DNA from: Brevibacillus panacihumi W25
Lineage (GTDB): Bacteria > Bacillota > Bacilli > Brevibacillales > Brevibacillaceae
Direction: 5' to 3'
Length of the DNA stretch: 64,000 nt
Assembly: GCF_000503775.1 (NCBI RefSeq)
Contig: NZ_KI629782.1
Span: 186,001 to 250,000 of the forward strand
Positions within the stretch are counted from its first letter, which is position 1. Each line of letters opens with the position of its first letter. The position numbers and the translations under genes were made by a program. Positions 47,601 through 56,982 of the stretch are shown piece after piece. A model generated the notes under the pieces. The model saw only the letters and a list, made by a program, of their open reading frames with translations, was not told where the DNA came from and made no database searches.

Positions 47601-48622
47601 TAAGCAATCACCTCATTTTGACCGTAGCCAGAGACCACTTGCTCCTCTTCCTGGTACAACCAGCATCTGACACGATGGCCGTTGCTGCCCTGAATCGTGA
47701 GCAGCGGGGGCTTTTGTGTCACGCATTGTTCCGTGGCGTGCTGGCAGCGTTGATGAAAACGGCAGCCCTTTGGCATCGCGTGCAGGTGGGGAACCGTTCC
47801 GGGAATGGAAAAGAGCTTTTGCTGGCTATCGTGTTCGAGATGTGGAATGGATTCCATCAGTCCGACCGTGTACGGATGTTTGGGATCATCGAACAGGGTA
47901 AACACATCCGCCTCCTCGACGACTTGTCCTGCATACATGACCAGCACTTTATCTGCCATTTCTGCGATGATACCCAGATCATGCGAAATGATCATGATGG
48001 CCGTCTGCGATTCCTGTCTCAGTTTTTTCATCAACTCCAGGATTTGCGCCTGGATCGTCACATCCAGAGCCGTCGTCGGTTCGTCCGCAATCAGCAGCCT
48101 TGGCTTGCAGGAGAGAGCCATGGCGATCATGACTCTTTGTCTCATGCCGCCGGACAATTTGTGCGGATATTCGTCGATGATCTGTTCTGCGCGAGGTATG
48201 CCAACCTTTTTGAGCATTTCGATGGCATACGCCCGCGCTTCGCTCTTGGACATTTTCATATGTAAGTGAATTAGTTCCAGCATTTGATTGCCGATGCTAA
48301 ATACCGGATTGAGGGATGTCATCGGCTCTTGAAAAATCATGGAGATTTCATTTCCCCGGATCTCGCGCATTTGAGCTTCCTCCAACTGCGTCAGTTCCCT
48401 GCCGTTAAAGGATATGGCTCCCTTTTTGATCAGACCGGTGCGGCCGAGGAGTCTCATGATGGACAAGGAGGTGACACTTTTCCCGCAACCGGATTCACCA
48501 ACTATTCCAATGGTTTCACCCTGTTTTAATTGAAAGGTGACTTCATCGACGGAAACTACCTCCCCCTTATCTGTGCGAAACGCGACCTGAAGTTTGTCAA
48601 CTTCCAACAAGTTATTCTCCAA
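47600..48622 (-). CDS. oppD: Peptide ABC transporter ATP-binding protein (OppD-like)
   Basis: A 340-residue ATPase with Walker A GESGCGKSVTSLSIM, Q-loop MIFQEPMTSLNP, signature [14 protein letters not shown] and Walker [13 protein letters not shown]. The C-terminal GCRFHQRCQHATEQC is the cysteine-rich OppD tail. TTG 48622 is favoured by GGAGG 8 nt upstream; an ATG at 48646 has no good site. It is the first gene of the second operon, and its upstream 330-bp region holds a cre-like dyad. Confidence 0.92.
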   Translation of the reverse strand: MENNLLEVDKLQVAFRTDKGEVVSVDEVTFQLKQGETIGIVGESGCGKSVTSLSIMRLLGRTGLIKKGAISFNGRELTQLEEAQMREIRGNEISMIFQEPMTSLNPVFSIGNQMLELIHLHMKMSKSEARAYAIEMLKKVGIPRAEQIIDEYPHKLSGGMRQRVMIAMALSCKPRLLIADEPTTALDVTIQAQILELMKKLRQESQTAIMIISHDLGIIAEMADKVLVMYAGQVVEEADVFTLFDDPKHPYTVGLMESIPHLEHDSQQKLFSIPGTVPHLHAMPKGCRFHQRCQHATEQCVTQKPPLLTIQGSNGHRVRCWLYQEEEQVVSGYGQNEVIA

Positions 48623-48887
48623 ACTCCACACCTCCAATTGTTCCATTGGCTATACACCCAAGCAAAACGAACTATCTCGGTTTCACATATTCTTTTGTTT
48701 TATGGGATTGAACAGATTATGCTTATTCAGAGTATACGGATAATTAGTTGCAGAATCAATCTATTTTTCACTCAATTCTGAATTAACTGTTTTCGGTGAA
48801 GCGCTTACAATCCTTGTGGCTCTAAGGAGAATTGATTTACAGATAAACCCAGAGAATACATTTTGGTGCATTCTTTTTCATCAAAAA
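48623..48887 (-). promoter_or_regulatory. Upstream region of the second opp operon (no gene seen)
   Basis: This AT-rich stretch of about 265 bp carries no plausible gene. A dyad at 48797-48809 reads TGTAAGCGCTTCA on the minus strand, which matches the core of CcpA cre sites (about 12 of 14 consensus positions), though it is shifted at the end. A weak -10, CATAAT, can be placed near 48716. The right end (48888 onward) is the terminator of the S9 peptidase gene. Confidence 0.4.
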
Positions 48888-48935
48888 AAGCGCTGAACCG
48901 GCAGAAGACTTCTCTGCTTGTGTCAGCACCTTTTT
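48882..48935 (-). terminator. Intrinsic terminator of the S9 peptidase gene
   Basis: Nested stem: outer AAGCGCTGA/TCAGCACCT (48888-48931) with G-T wobbles, inner GCAGA/TCTGC. On the minus strand it is followed by CTTTTTTTGATG. It lies 24 nt after the peptidase stop. Confidence 0.78.
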
Positions 48936-48954
48936 CTATCTGGCCCATCACCAG

Positions 48955-50967
48955 TCACTTTACATACCGATTGAACCACTCCACCGTATAGTTGAGCCGC
49001 AAGACACGCTGACTGGGATCTCCGCTTCGTGACATCTCGTGATTGGCGTCAGGGAAGCGGATAAAGGATACCGGGGCTTTCCCCTGATGCTGCAAGGTGA
49101 TGAAGAGCTGCTCTGCCTGTTCGATCGGGCAGCGAAAATCCCGCTCTCCGTGCATAATCAGCAGAGGCGTCTTGACCTGTGATGCGAGACGCAGCGGGGA
49201 ATGATGCCACATTTTTTCGGGGTTGGAAAATGGATCAGCCTGAATCTCTTCTGCCGAAAAATAATAGCCAATATCGCTTACCCCGTAAAAACTCAGCCAA
49301 TTGCAAATGCTTCTGTCCGTTACTGCAGCCTTGAAACGATCCGTCTGCCCAACGATCCAGTTGGTCATGAAGCCTCCATAACTCCCGCCAGCAACACCCA
49401 GACGATTTTCGTCGATATAGTCGAGCTGGCAGAGGACATCCACTCCAGCCATCAGATCATCAAAATCATGACCGCCATAGTCTCCGCAGCAGGCTTGCAT
49501 GAAGCGTTCGCCATACCCGTGGCTCCCTCGCGGATTGGTGTAGAGCACGACATAGCCTTGGGCGGCAAGCAATTGAAATTCATGAAAAAAGGTTTGCCCG
49601 TACATCGAATGCGGTCCGCCATGAATCTGAAGGATGGCCGGGTACTTCTTTCCTTCCACGAAATTTGGCGGCTTCATGATCCAGCCCTGGATCTCCCAGT
49701 CTTTCGCACCGGTAAACAGGATTTCCTCCGGCGAGGACAAGGCGATATGCTGAAAAAGCTCTTTGTTCACATCAGTCAGACGAGCTTCTTCCCCTGTTTG
49801 CAAATCGAGGCTGAACAAATCTCCCGGGATGAGCGGGTCACTGACGGCAGCTACGAGACAGTCCTGCTCCGCGTGGTAGGAGAATCCGAATACGTTTTGT
49901 TCTCCATCCATAATCTGGGAAAAAGTGCCGTCCAGAGTGGCTTTCCAGATCCCCGATCTGCCGCGCTGACTTGACAAAAACAGCAGCCCTTCCCCATCTT
50001 TTGTCCACACGCCGCCGTGATCGGGATGGCCAGGCGAACGGACATCTCCAATTGTGACATCGCCAACCTGTACATCCCACTCTGCAGTGAGGCAGGTAAT
50101 GGTTCCTGTTGCAAGATCCGTCACCCAGATTTTTTTCATAGTGCCGTACAGATGCTTGTCTATCAGACTGCCGACAAAAGACAGCTTCGAACCATCCCGG
50201 GAAAAACGCGGCATGCCAAAAGTCCCGTTGCTTTGCGTGATTTTCCTCCATTCTCCCCCGTCTACAGGTACGAGGTAGATGTCGATCTCATGCTGCAGGT
50301 CCGGGTTGGACGAACGGTTGGCGCTTATTGCGACCCATTTGCCATCCGGCGACCAGCTTCCCGCCGTATGATCGCCCGCCCCAGTCGTCAATGGTCTGAT
50401 TTCTCCGGTCTCCACCTGGACGATCGCCAATTGGCGGTTCTTCTCGTACAAAAATCCAAATTCATCTGACTTGTATTTCATCTTGGTGACGCGAATGGCT
50501 TTCTCCGCATTTTGCTTGTGAACGTAATCTTCTTGTTCCGCAGCTTCTTCGCGATACCTGTCTCCCGCTTTCATCCAGGAGGAAAACAGAATCTGCTTTC
50601 CATCCGGAGACCAGAGTGGAGCAGAAGCCCCGTTCGGACAATCCGTGATCATTTTTGGCACTGGTTGTGACTCATCGATCGCAAGCATCCAGATCTGCGC
50701 CTTGCCTGAGCGGTTGGAGACAAAGCAGAGTTTGGACCCATCGGGAGACCAGCGCGGATAGGAATCCCGCACGGGTCCGCAGGTAAGCTCCGTGGTGCGA
50801 TCTTCTTCCCGGGAATAAAGGATCAAATGACTCTGGTATTGGCGTTCTTCATCAATCCTGTTCAGAACATAGACAACTTTAGAACCATCTGGTGAAAGCT
50901 GCGGGTCACTGGTGTAGCGGATTTGGTACAAATCTTCTGCTGTAATGCCCCGTTTGTTGTCAGACAT
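48955..50967 (-). CDS. S9 family (acylaminoacyl-peptidase-like) serine peptidase
   Basis: A 670-residue S9C peptidase. The N-terminal beta-propeller is built from repeats with the WSPDG motif (SPRWSPDGSKLCFVSNRSG, then APLWSPDGKQILFSS and SWSPDGKWVAISAN). The C-terminal alpha/beta-hydrolase domain has GGSYGGFMTNW (nucleophile Ser near residue 527), the Asp in MHGERDFRCPIEQ and the His in FPDANHEMSRSGDP. Members release acylated amino acids or cleave short peptides; B. subtilis YuxL is the relative. ATG 50967 has GGAG 8 nt upstream. It is monocistronic and cytosolic. Confidence 0.92.
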   Translation of the reverse strand: MSDNKRGITAEDLYQIRYTSDPQLSPDGSKVVYVLNRIDEERQYQSHLILYSREEDRTTELTCGPVRDSYPRWSPDGSKLCFVSNRSGKAQIWMLAIDESQPVPKMITDCPNGASAPLWSPDGKQILFSSWMKAGDRYREEAAEQEDYVHKQNAEKAIRVTKMKYKSDEFGFLYEKNRQLAIVQVETGEIRPLTTGAGDHTAGSWSPDGKWVAISANRSSNPDLQHEIDIYLVPVDGGEWRKITQSNGTFGMPRFSRDGSKLSFVGSLIDKHLYGTMKKIWVTDLATGTITCLTAEWDVQVGDVTIGDVRSPGHPDHGGVWTKDGEGLLFLSSQRGRSGIWKATLDGTFSQIMDGEQNVFGFSYHAEQDCLVAAVSDPLIPGDLFSLDLQTGEEARLTDVNKELFQHIALSSPEEILFTGAKDWEIQGWIMKPPNFVEGKKYPAILQIHGGPHSMYGQTFFHEFQLLAAQGYVVLYTNPRGSHGYGERFMQACCGDYGGHDFDDLMAGVDVLCQLDYIDENRLGVAGGSYGGFMTNWIVGQTDRFKAAVTDRSICNWLSFYGVSDIGYYFSAEEIQADPFSNPEKMWHHSPLRLASQVKTPLLIMHGERDFRCPIEQAEQLFITLQHQGKAPVSFIRFPDANHEMSRSGDPSQRVLRLNYTVEWFNRYVK

Positions 50968-51009
50968 GACTTTCACTCCTTTTTTCATGGGTTGATCGCA
51001 TCAGGATCA

Positions 51010-51990
51010 TCAGCTATTCAAATACACTTCTTCGTTTAGCAAAGCTGGCGGCCTCTTCCCTTGCAGACCTGCCACCAGATTTTCCGCCGCAAACTGTGCC
51101 ATGCGAAATCTCGTCTCCTCCGTGGCCGACCCGATATGCGGCAGAGTCACGACATTCGGCATGCCAAGCAGGGGATGATCGTGATCGACGGGTTCCTTAG
51201 CAAACACATCCAAGCCTGCCGCCAGGATTTCGCCTTCCCGCAAGGCCTTGACCAAAGCTTTCTCATCGACAGTCGCGCCGCGGGAGCCATTGATAAAGAT
51301 AGCTGTTTTTTTCATCGCCTGAAATTCCTTTTCCCCGATCAGGTTGGTTGTCTCTTCCGTAAGCGGCACCATCACACAGACAAAATCCGCCTGCCTGCAC
51401 AGTTCGTCCAGCGTACAGTAAGTGGCCTGGTATCGGCGCTCCACCTCTACATTGCGCGAACGATTATGGTAGAGAATGTTCATGTCAAAACCAAGATGTG
51501 CCCGTTTGGCGATAGCAGAACCGATCCGGCCCATTCCGACGATGCCCAAGGTCTTGTGATGGACATCCGTGCCAAACTGGGCGGATGTGAGAGGCGACGT
51601 CCAGCGGCCTGACTTTACGAGCTGGTCCATCTCCGGAATCCGTCGCGCTGCCGCCAGGATCAATCCCATCATCGTATCAGCTACCGTATCCGTTAATACG
51701 TCTGGTGTATTGGTCGCCATGACATGATGCCGGCTCATGGCTCCCAGATCAAAATTGTCGTAGCCGACTGCGATATTGCTGACGATTTTCAGCTTTGGTG
51801 CGCGCTTCAGCAGTTCGTGATCGATTTTCAAACCCGTGCCAATCAGACCCTCCGCTTCGCCCAAGGCTGCATCAAAGGCAGATCGGGCCTCTTCGTTCCA
51901 CTCTTCCAGGTGCATGACCTCGCATGCTTCCTGCAAGTAGGCCAGGACTTCCGGGTATATTTTTTTATACGCGATTACTTTTGGCTTCAT
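51010..51990 (-). CDS. D-isomer 2-hydroxyacid dehydrogenase (glyoxylate/hydroxypyruvate reductase type)
   Basis: A 326-residue D-2-hydroxyacid dehydrogenase. The NAD(P) motif is LGIVGMGRIGSAIAKRAHLG (residues about 150-170). Catalytic residues are the Arg in FINGSRGATVDEKAL, the Glu in DVFAKEPVD and the His in LPHIGSATEETR. It is close to glyoxylate/hydroxypyruvate reductases and B. subtilis YvcT-type enzymes. ATG 51990 is used because the family N-terminus fits (MKPKVIAYKKI); the frame is open further upstream. Confidence 0.92.
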   Translation of the reverse strand: MKPKVIAYKKIYPEVLAYLQEACEVMHLEEWNEEARSAFDAALGEAEGLIGTGLKIDHELLKRAPKLKIVSNIAVGYDNFDLGAMSRHHVMATNTPDVLTDTVADTMMGLILAAARRIPEMDQLVKSGRWTSPLTSAQFGTDVHHKTLGIVGMGRIGSAIAKRAHLGFDMNILYHNRSRNVEVERRYQATYCTLDELCRQADFVCVMVPLTEETTNLIGEKEFQAMKKTAIFINGSRGATVDEKALVKALREGEILAAGLDVFAKEPVDHDHPLLGMPNVVTLPHIGSATEETRFRMAQFAAENLVAGLQGKRPPALLNEEVYLNS

Positions 51991-52020
51991 GTTCGCTGCG
52001 CCCCGCTTTCTGAAGGAAAA

Positions 52021-52062
52021 TAGAAGAAGGACCAACGATTTGCTTCTTCGTTGGTCCCTCAT
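52021..52062 (-). terminator. Intrinsic terminator of the small membrane protein gene
   Basis: Perfect 10-bp stem GGACCAACGA/TCGTTGGTCC (52029-52057), 9-nt loop, followed on the minus strand by TTCTTCTATTTT. It lies 40 nt after the stop at 52098 and inside the unused 5' extension of the dehydrogenase frame, which supports the later start of that gene. Confidence 0.75.
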
Positions 52063-52097
52063 GGATTCCGTATCGATAGATTAAATTCCTGCCTGCC

Positions 52098-52307
52098 CTA
52101 GATGTGGTTGGTGTAGAAATAGTTCAAGAAGTAGGCTGCACTGATCGCAGCGCCGACGATAAAGACGACCCCGCTTTTTTTGCGTTGTTGGGCAAAGCGC
52201 AGAATGCTGAAGCAAAACAGCACGCCGGTTACCATAAAATAGGCTACGGCAACCCAGAAAAAGTCCCACGGCAAACTGGCAAAATCGACATTACCCAATA
52301 AGAACAC
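52098..52307 (-). CDS. Small two-helix membrane protein
   Basis: A 69-residue protein with two predicted TM helices: about residues 14-35 (DFFWVAVAYFMVTGVLFCFS) and 48-62 (VVFIVGAAISAAYFL), joined by a basic loop RFAQQRKKSG, which should be cytoplasmic. It is a hypothetical protein; I do not recognise the family. GTG 52307 has AAGGGA only 2 nt upstream; a TTG 12 nt further in (about 52295), with 11-nt spacing, is possible. It has its own terminator, so it is probably expressed alone. Confidence 0.6.
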   Translation of the reverse strand: MFLLGNVDFASLPWDFFWVAVAYFMVTGVLFCFSILRFAQQRKKSGVVFIVGAAISAAYFLNYFYTNHI

Positions 52308-52413
52308 CGTCCCTTGTCTTCCATCCTGGCAACACGATGGTTTGTATCTTATCCTCCATTATACCAAGAGAATACCAAAGATATCATCATCCTTCCAAAC
52401 CGTAACAGAAGTG

Positions 52414-54405
52414 TCAAAGTTTTGACTCGGCATGCTCTTGCCAAACCTGTGCAGCAGACTTGTGCCAAGCCACGCCTACTGGAAGGGCTTTCTCTACCTT
52501 CTTGCGCAACCCTTCATCTGCTTGCAGTTCTGGACTGAGCAACGTAATAATCCCGCTGTCTTCCCGTGTGCGGATTAGCCGGCCGATGCCTTGGCGCAAG
52601 CGCAAAAGCATGTACGGCATGTCTACCTCATTGAAAGCATTGCCGGCAGCCGCCTTGCGCTTCGCCGCGAACACGGGATCATTCGGCGGGAATGGCAAGG
52701 ACCAGATGACGACATGAGAAAGGGAAGGCCCAGGCACGTCCAATCCCTCCCATAGGGAAACGGCGCATAAATTGCTGTGTTCATCATGCTGGAATTGGGA
52801 GATCAAGTGACTGATTTCCTGATCCCCTTCAAACAGGAAACGCTGCTGATTGCTGGTCTCGCTCCTGCTCTGCAGGCTTTGCTTGAAGGCATGCATCTCC
52901 TCCAAGGAGGGAAACAGCAGCAAGGACCTCCCCTGTGTTTTCTCCAGCATTTCCAGCGTCACGTCTACCTTTTCCGCAAACGCATCAGATGACGTGAAAT
53001 CAGGGGCCAACACCTTCATCCGATTCTCGTAATCATAGGGAGATGCTACGGAAAAAGAGAGATATTCATCGATCCCCAGGCTGTCTGCGAGATAGAAGAA
53101 AGAGCCATCCGCAGACAAGGTGGCAGACGAGAAGACGACCGGCATTTTTTGCGAGAAGACGAACTCCTTCAGAACCTCCTGCACTTTTCGCGGCATTACC
53201 ACGAGACTCGTCCCAGTCGCATCTTCTGTCACCCAGGTAATGACTTTCGAAGGGTCTTCGAACAATTGCAGCGCGATCTGAATCATCTCCAAATGCTCGC
53301 TGACGATATTCAGTTGGAATTCATCCAATGTGTACAGACCGCCCTCTAATACCAGTTCTTCTTGTATGGAATCGATCAGACTCGAAAACGCTTGAATCTG
53401 CGCAAGCAATCCAGGATGGAGCGTGATTTCCCTGCGCTCAGAACCGGGAACCGGTTTGCTCTCCTGCTTGAGCATGGCAAATAAATTGTCGCTTTGCATG
53501 ATCGCATCCTCTACTGCGTACGCCAAAGACTCTCGAATCTCGCCTTTTAGCAGGCGGGTGATCACTTCTTCAAATACGTTGTGGTTTAGTTTATAGGTCA
53601 AAGCCTTCTGCGCTGCCGTCTCGAGCAGATGCCCCTCGTCAAAAATGACAGAGCTGTGACTTGGGAGCAATGGCAAATGTCCTCCCCGTTTTCTCCCCTC
53701 GTAGGTCCAGACATGCTCCATGTAGAAGTCATGCGAACAGATGATGAGATCAGCCGATTTGCGATAGAAATCCCGAGAGAGCGTCTGCCCGCAGCGATGC
53801 TGCTTGTCACAGGAGAAGCAATCCTGGAAAACATCCCAGTTGGCCACATTCCATTGTTCGTCGTCCAGTGCAGGGTATTGACTGCGATCCCCATAGGGGG
53901 AAAATGCTTGCAAGGCTTCGTAGTTATGAACAAACGGAGGCAATTCCTGATAGATTTCCTGATACAGCTCCCCGTCTTCTTCCCGCAAACGGGCTTGATC
54001 CAGCTTTTGCAGACAAAGGTACTGGTTGGGTGACTTACCCAGACGCGCATCAATCTTCATATTCAGGTGCCGGGCCAATTTGGCGATGTCCCCCTCCGGC
54101 TTGACCAGTTGTTCGATCAATGATTCATTCGCACAGGCGATGATTGCCGGCTTGCGCGTATAGCGGGCATAGCAGATTGCGTACAGCAGGTAGGCCAGCG
54201 TCTTCCCAGTACCGACTCCTGCTTCTGCAAAAATCGTCTGCTTTTCTAAAAAGGCCCGTTCGAGTTGAAAAGCCATGTAGATCTGTTCATCCCGCACCTC
54301 AAATCCTGCTTCGGGCAATACTTCATAAAAGACATCGGCAATCCAGTCACTGACTTGCGGGATAAACGGTTGTGTCGGATCGTATGAAAAGGGGTAGCGT
54401 TCCAC
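52414..54405 (-). CDS. DinG/XPD-like ATP-dependent DNA helicase
   Basis: A 663-residue superfamily 2 helicase. Walker A is AEAGVGTGKT with Lys68; motif II is VIFDEGHLL; motif VI is RLRQGIGRLIRTRED near the end. Four cysteines (in QYLCLQK, QDCFSCDKQHRCGQ) form the predicted [4Fe-4S] cluster domain between motifs Ia and II, as in XPD/DinG/YoaA proteins. The exonuclease domain of Bacillus DinG is absent. It unwinds 5'-3' on single-stranded DNA tails, probably in replication fork or R-loop repair. It is divergent from the Lin0512 gene. Confidence 0.92.
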   Translation of the reverse strand: MERYPFSYDPTQPFIPQVSDWIADVFYEVLPEAGFEVRDEQIYMAFQLERAFLEKQTIFAEAGVGTGKTLAYLLYAICYARYTRKPAIIACANESLIEQLVKPEGDIAKLARHLNMKIDARLGKSPNQYLCLQKLDQARLREEDGELYQEIYQELPPFVHNYEALQAFSPYGDRSQYPALDDEQWNVANWDVFQDCFSCDKQHRCGQTLSRDFYRKSADLIICSHDFYMEHVWTYEGRKRGGHLPLLPSHSSVIFDEGHLLETAAQKALTYKLNHNVFEEVITRLLKGEIRESLAYAVEDAIMQSDNLFAMLKQESKPVPGSERREITLHPGLLAQIQAFSSLIDSIQEELVLEGGLYTLDEFQLNIVSEHLEMIQIALQLFEDPSKVITWVTEDATGTSLVVMPRKVQEVLKEFVFSQKMPVVFSSATLSADGSFFYLADSLGIDEYLSFSVASPYDYENRMKVLAPDFTSSDAFAEKVDVTLEMLEKTQGRSLLLFPSLEEMHAFKQSLQSRSETSNQQRFLFEGDQEISHLISQFQHDEHSNLCAVSLWEGLDVPGPSLSHVVIWSLPFPPNDPVFAAKRKAAAGNAFNEVDMPYMLLRLRQGIGRLIRTREDSGIITLLSPELQADEGLRKKVEKALPVGVAWHKSAAQVWQEHAESKL

Positions 54406-54567
54406 GTATGTTCTGCCTCCATTGTACTCAGCTCAAAATGTAATAATCGCATGTTCGTCCTCTGAACACAATATCTCTTCGCTTAAAAGACGCAAGAAAA
54501 TGTCCGAAAGAAGAAAAAGTGGTACACTAGTTTTCGTCATCTACCAAAGACAGGAGCGATTGTTGCG

Positions 54568-54927
54568 ATGGAAAAAGTGATGTTTATTGAAATTGGCATG
54601 GGGATCGACCTGCACGGTCAAAACGTGACGAAAGCCGCAGTGCGTGCGGTGCAAAACGCGATCCATCACAATTCCATGCCCGGTTTGCGATCTGTTCTGC
54701 CTGGCAACGATATTCACAACATGAAGGTGCATGTTCGCTTGGCTGTGCCGGCAGACAAGGAAAAGCTGGATTTGGCTGTGGTACGTGAGGAGCTGCCTTA
54801 TGGAGCGGTCAGCTTTGAAATCGTCGACGGCGGAATGTTGACCTCCAGCGGTGTCGTGATTGCCGAAAAAGAGGATAAAAATGATTTGGCTTATGTCGTC
54901 ATCGCTTCGGTGGAAGTAGGCTATTAG
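54568..54927 (+). CDS. Lin0512-family protein
   Basis: A 119-residue protein of the Lin0512 family, function unknown. Marks: MFIEIGMGIDLHGQNVTKAAVRAVQNAI, HNSMPGL, and the C-terminal DLAYVVIASVEVGY. Distribution across bacteria and fungi is broad in my memory, with no assigned function. The GTTGCG spacing before ATG is plain, with AGGAGCG 7 nt upstream. A TGGTACACT extended -10-like sequence lies near 54521-54530. It ends at a terminator shared with the convergent pepF. Confidence 0.85.
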   Translation: MEKVMFIEIGMGIDLHGQNVTKAAVRAVQNAIHHNSMPGLRSVLPGNDIHNMKVHVRLAVPADKEKLDLAVVREELPYGAVSFEIVDGGMLTSSGVVIAEKEDKNDLAYVVIASVEVGY

Positions 54928-54947
54928 TCAATCGGTAGAAACAAGAA

Positions 54948-55000
54948 AGAGAGTGCTTCCCGACTCGCATGCGAACGGATGCAGCACTCTCTTGTTTTTG
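54948..55000. terminator. Bidirectional terminator between Lin0512 gene and pepF
   Basis: Nine-base-pair stem AGAGAGTGC/GCACTCTCT (54948-54956, 54984-54992) with an inner hairpin region. The plus strand is followed by TGTTTTTG and the minus by TTCTTGTTTC. It lies between stops at 54927 and 55008. Confidence 0.85.
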
Positions 55001-55007
55001 CTATGGT

Positions 55008-56798
55008 CTAAAAGGCTTGTTCCAGCTCATCTACAAGCTGCCCAACATACCTTACCGCCTCGCGAATCGGGTCTGGCTGGGACATGTCTACACCTGCCAT
55101 TTTCATCAGCTCGAGCGGCGACAAGGATCCGCCCGCCTTCAAAACCTCCAGCCAGCGTTGGACGGCTGCCTCCCCCTCCTGTCTGATTTGCCCGGCCATG
55201 GCCGTAGAGGCAGTAAGTCCTGCCGCATACGTGTACGGATAGAGCCCCATATAATAATGCGGCTGACGCATCCAGGTCAAACTCGCGCCTTCATCCAACT
55301 CGACCGCGTCGCCCCAGAAATCGGAAAGCACCCGTCCCTTCCATTCGCTAAGTTGTTTCGCTGTGATTGGCAGATCAGCCTCTGCCGCTTCATAGACCTT
55401 CTTTTGCAATTGTCCTTCCAGCAGATGGGTGACGAAATTGTGATAGTACGTATTCAGAAGCTGCAGGTTGACCCAGCGTTTGAGACGGGTGTCATCGGAC
55501 TGTTCGCGGATATGCTGGGCAAGCAGCAGTTCATTTAGCGTCGACGGGGCCTCAATGAAATAGAGGGACGGCCGATAGTTGGCGTAGCGCTGGTATTTTC
55601 CCGCCAGCATGAAATGTCCGGCATGCCCCAGTTCGTGGGCAAGCGTGAAGGCACTTCGCATGTTGTCCGCCCAAGTAATCAGAATGAACGAATGTGCTCC
55701 GTATGGACTGGAACAAAACGCTCCCGTAGATTTTCCGACATTGTCTACATAATCGATCCATCGGTTATCCAACGCCTGTTTCATGATCGCGGTATATTCC
55801 TCGCCCATGATTTCAAGGGCGGCGAGAATGGTCTTGCCAGCTTCTTGCGTAGTTACCTTCGGACTGAACTCGGGATCGAGCGGCACTTTCAAATCACAGA
55901 CAAGGAGCTTTTCCAATCCTAGGACTTTCGCCTTCAAGCGAGCATAGCGACGCATATGCGGCGCCAACTCGGTCCCGATGATGTCGAGAATATTGTGGTA
56001 CATCTCCATGCTTACCTTCTGCGTGTCCAACAGCATATGTGTGACGGACTCATAACCGCGCAGACGGGAAAGTACGGTCTGTTTTTTCACCTCTGTGGCG
56101 TACGCAGCGGCGAAGGTGTGCTGATACGCTTGCAACGTCTTGGTAAAAGATTCGTAGGCAGCATGCCGAAGCTGATAGTCCGATGACATCTCATAGTCGC
56201 TTTCAAACAAGGCAAACGATACCGGTCTCATCACCCCAGCCGAGTCTGCGACGGAGTCAAAGCGCATGTCGGAAAGCTTGCTGCGATTGTAGATCAGATA
56301 AGGAGCGGAAAATACCTCTCCCAAAGCTGCTAGAGCGGATTCGGTCTCTGCTGACAACCGGTAGGGCTTTGTCGCATACAGATCCAGCAGTTTTTTACGG
56401 AATGGCAAAAGTCCCGGCTCTTCGTCCAAGAATCGCTCCAAGCTGCCATCGGGAAGGTCCAGAATTTCAGAACGGATAAAAGAGAGCGAGGACTGGATCT
56501 GCGAAGCGATGTCCCCTACCTGTGCCGACCTGGACTGATTGGCCGGGTTCGTCCCGTCTTCTGACAGACGCAGACTCGCATAAGTGTGGAGTTGGATAAG
56601 CTGCACTGCCAGCGCATCCTCAGCTTCGAGACATGCGAGCAGCTTGTCCGCGTTGTTCAATTCCCCCTTGTAACGAGTTACGGCAGGCAGCAATTCTTGT
56701 AATTCGCGCAGCTTACTCTCCCATTCTTCCTGCGAGGCAAATAGATCATCCAGGTTCCAAGTCTGTTCGGTGGGCACTTGTTCACGCGTCAATCTCAT
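55008..56798 (-). CDS. pepF: Oligoendopeptidase F
   Basis: A 596-residue M3B zinc peptidase. The HEXXH motif is TLAHELGHAGHFM near residue 390, followed by the Glu ligand in YFIEAPSTLNELLLAQ. N-terminal VPTEQTWNLDDLFAS and the C-terminal ASLTWMRQPHYYMGLYPYTYAAGL are family-typical. PepF cleaves oligopeptides of about 7-17 residues in the cytosol, which could include those taken up by the two Opp systems. ATG 56798 has GGAGGA about 9 nt upstream; the 5' extension to 56912 has no site. Confidence 0.95.
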   Translation of the reverse strand: MRLTREQVPTEQTWNLDDLFASQEEWESKLRELQELLPAVTRYKGELNNADKLLACLEAEDALAVQLIQLHTYASLRLSEDGTNPANQSRSAQVGDIASQIQSSLSFIRSEILDLPDGSLERFLDEEPGLLPFRKKLLDLYATKPYRLSAETESALAALGEVFSAPYLIYNRSKLSDMRFDSVADSAGVMRPVSFALFESDYEMSSDYQLRHAAYESFTKTLQAYQHTFAAAYATEVKKQTVLSRLRGYESVTHMLLDTQKVSMEMYHNILDIIGTELAPHMRRYARLKAKVLGLEKLLVCDLKVPLDPEFSPKVTTQEAGKTILAALEIMGEEYTAIMKQALDNRWIDYVDNVGKSTGAFCSSPYGAHSFILITWADNMRSAFTLAHELGHAGHFMLAGKYQRYANYRPSLYFIEAPSTLNELLLAQHIREQSDDTRLKRWVNLQLLNTYYHNFVTHLLEGQLQKKVYEAAEADLPITAKQLSEWKGRVLSDFWGDAVELDEGASLTWMRQPHYYMGLYPYTYAAGLTASTAMAGQIRQEGEAAVQRWLEVLKAGGSLSPLELMKMAGVDMSQPDPIREAVRYVGQLVDELEQAF

Positions 56799-56934
56799 CT
56801 GGGATTTCCTCCTCTTTTCGACTATGAAAAGATGTATTGGATACTTTTTAGCTATTTCCTGTTCCTCGCATTTCTGAATATTTGTGAAAAAGAATGAATT
56901 CTCTTGGTTCAAAGCGTAAACCCAAGCAGTTTTT

Positions 56935-56942
56935 GGTATAAT
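56935..56942 (+). promoter_or_regulatory. Extended -10 promoter of the M29 aminopeptidase gene
   Basis: TGGTATAAT (TG at 56934-56935, TATAAT at 56937-56942) is a full extended -10 element. No strong -35 is seen 17 nt upstream. The expected start lies near 56949, about 34 nt before the chosen ATG. Confidence 0.6.
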
Positions 56943-56982
56943 ATGGGTGTCTCTAGGATGAATGAAGATGGGAGTCGATAAG

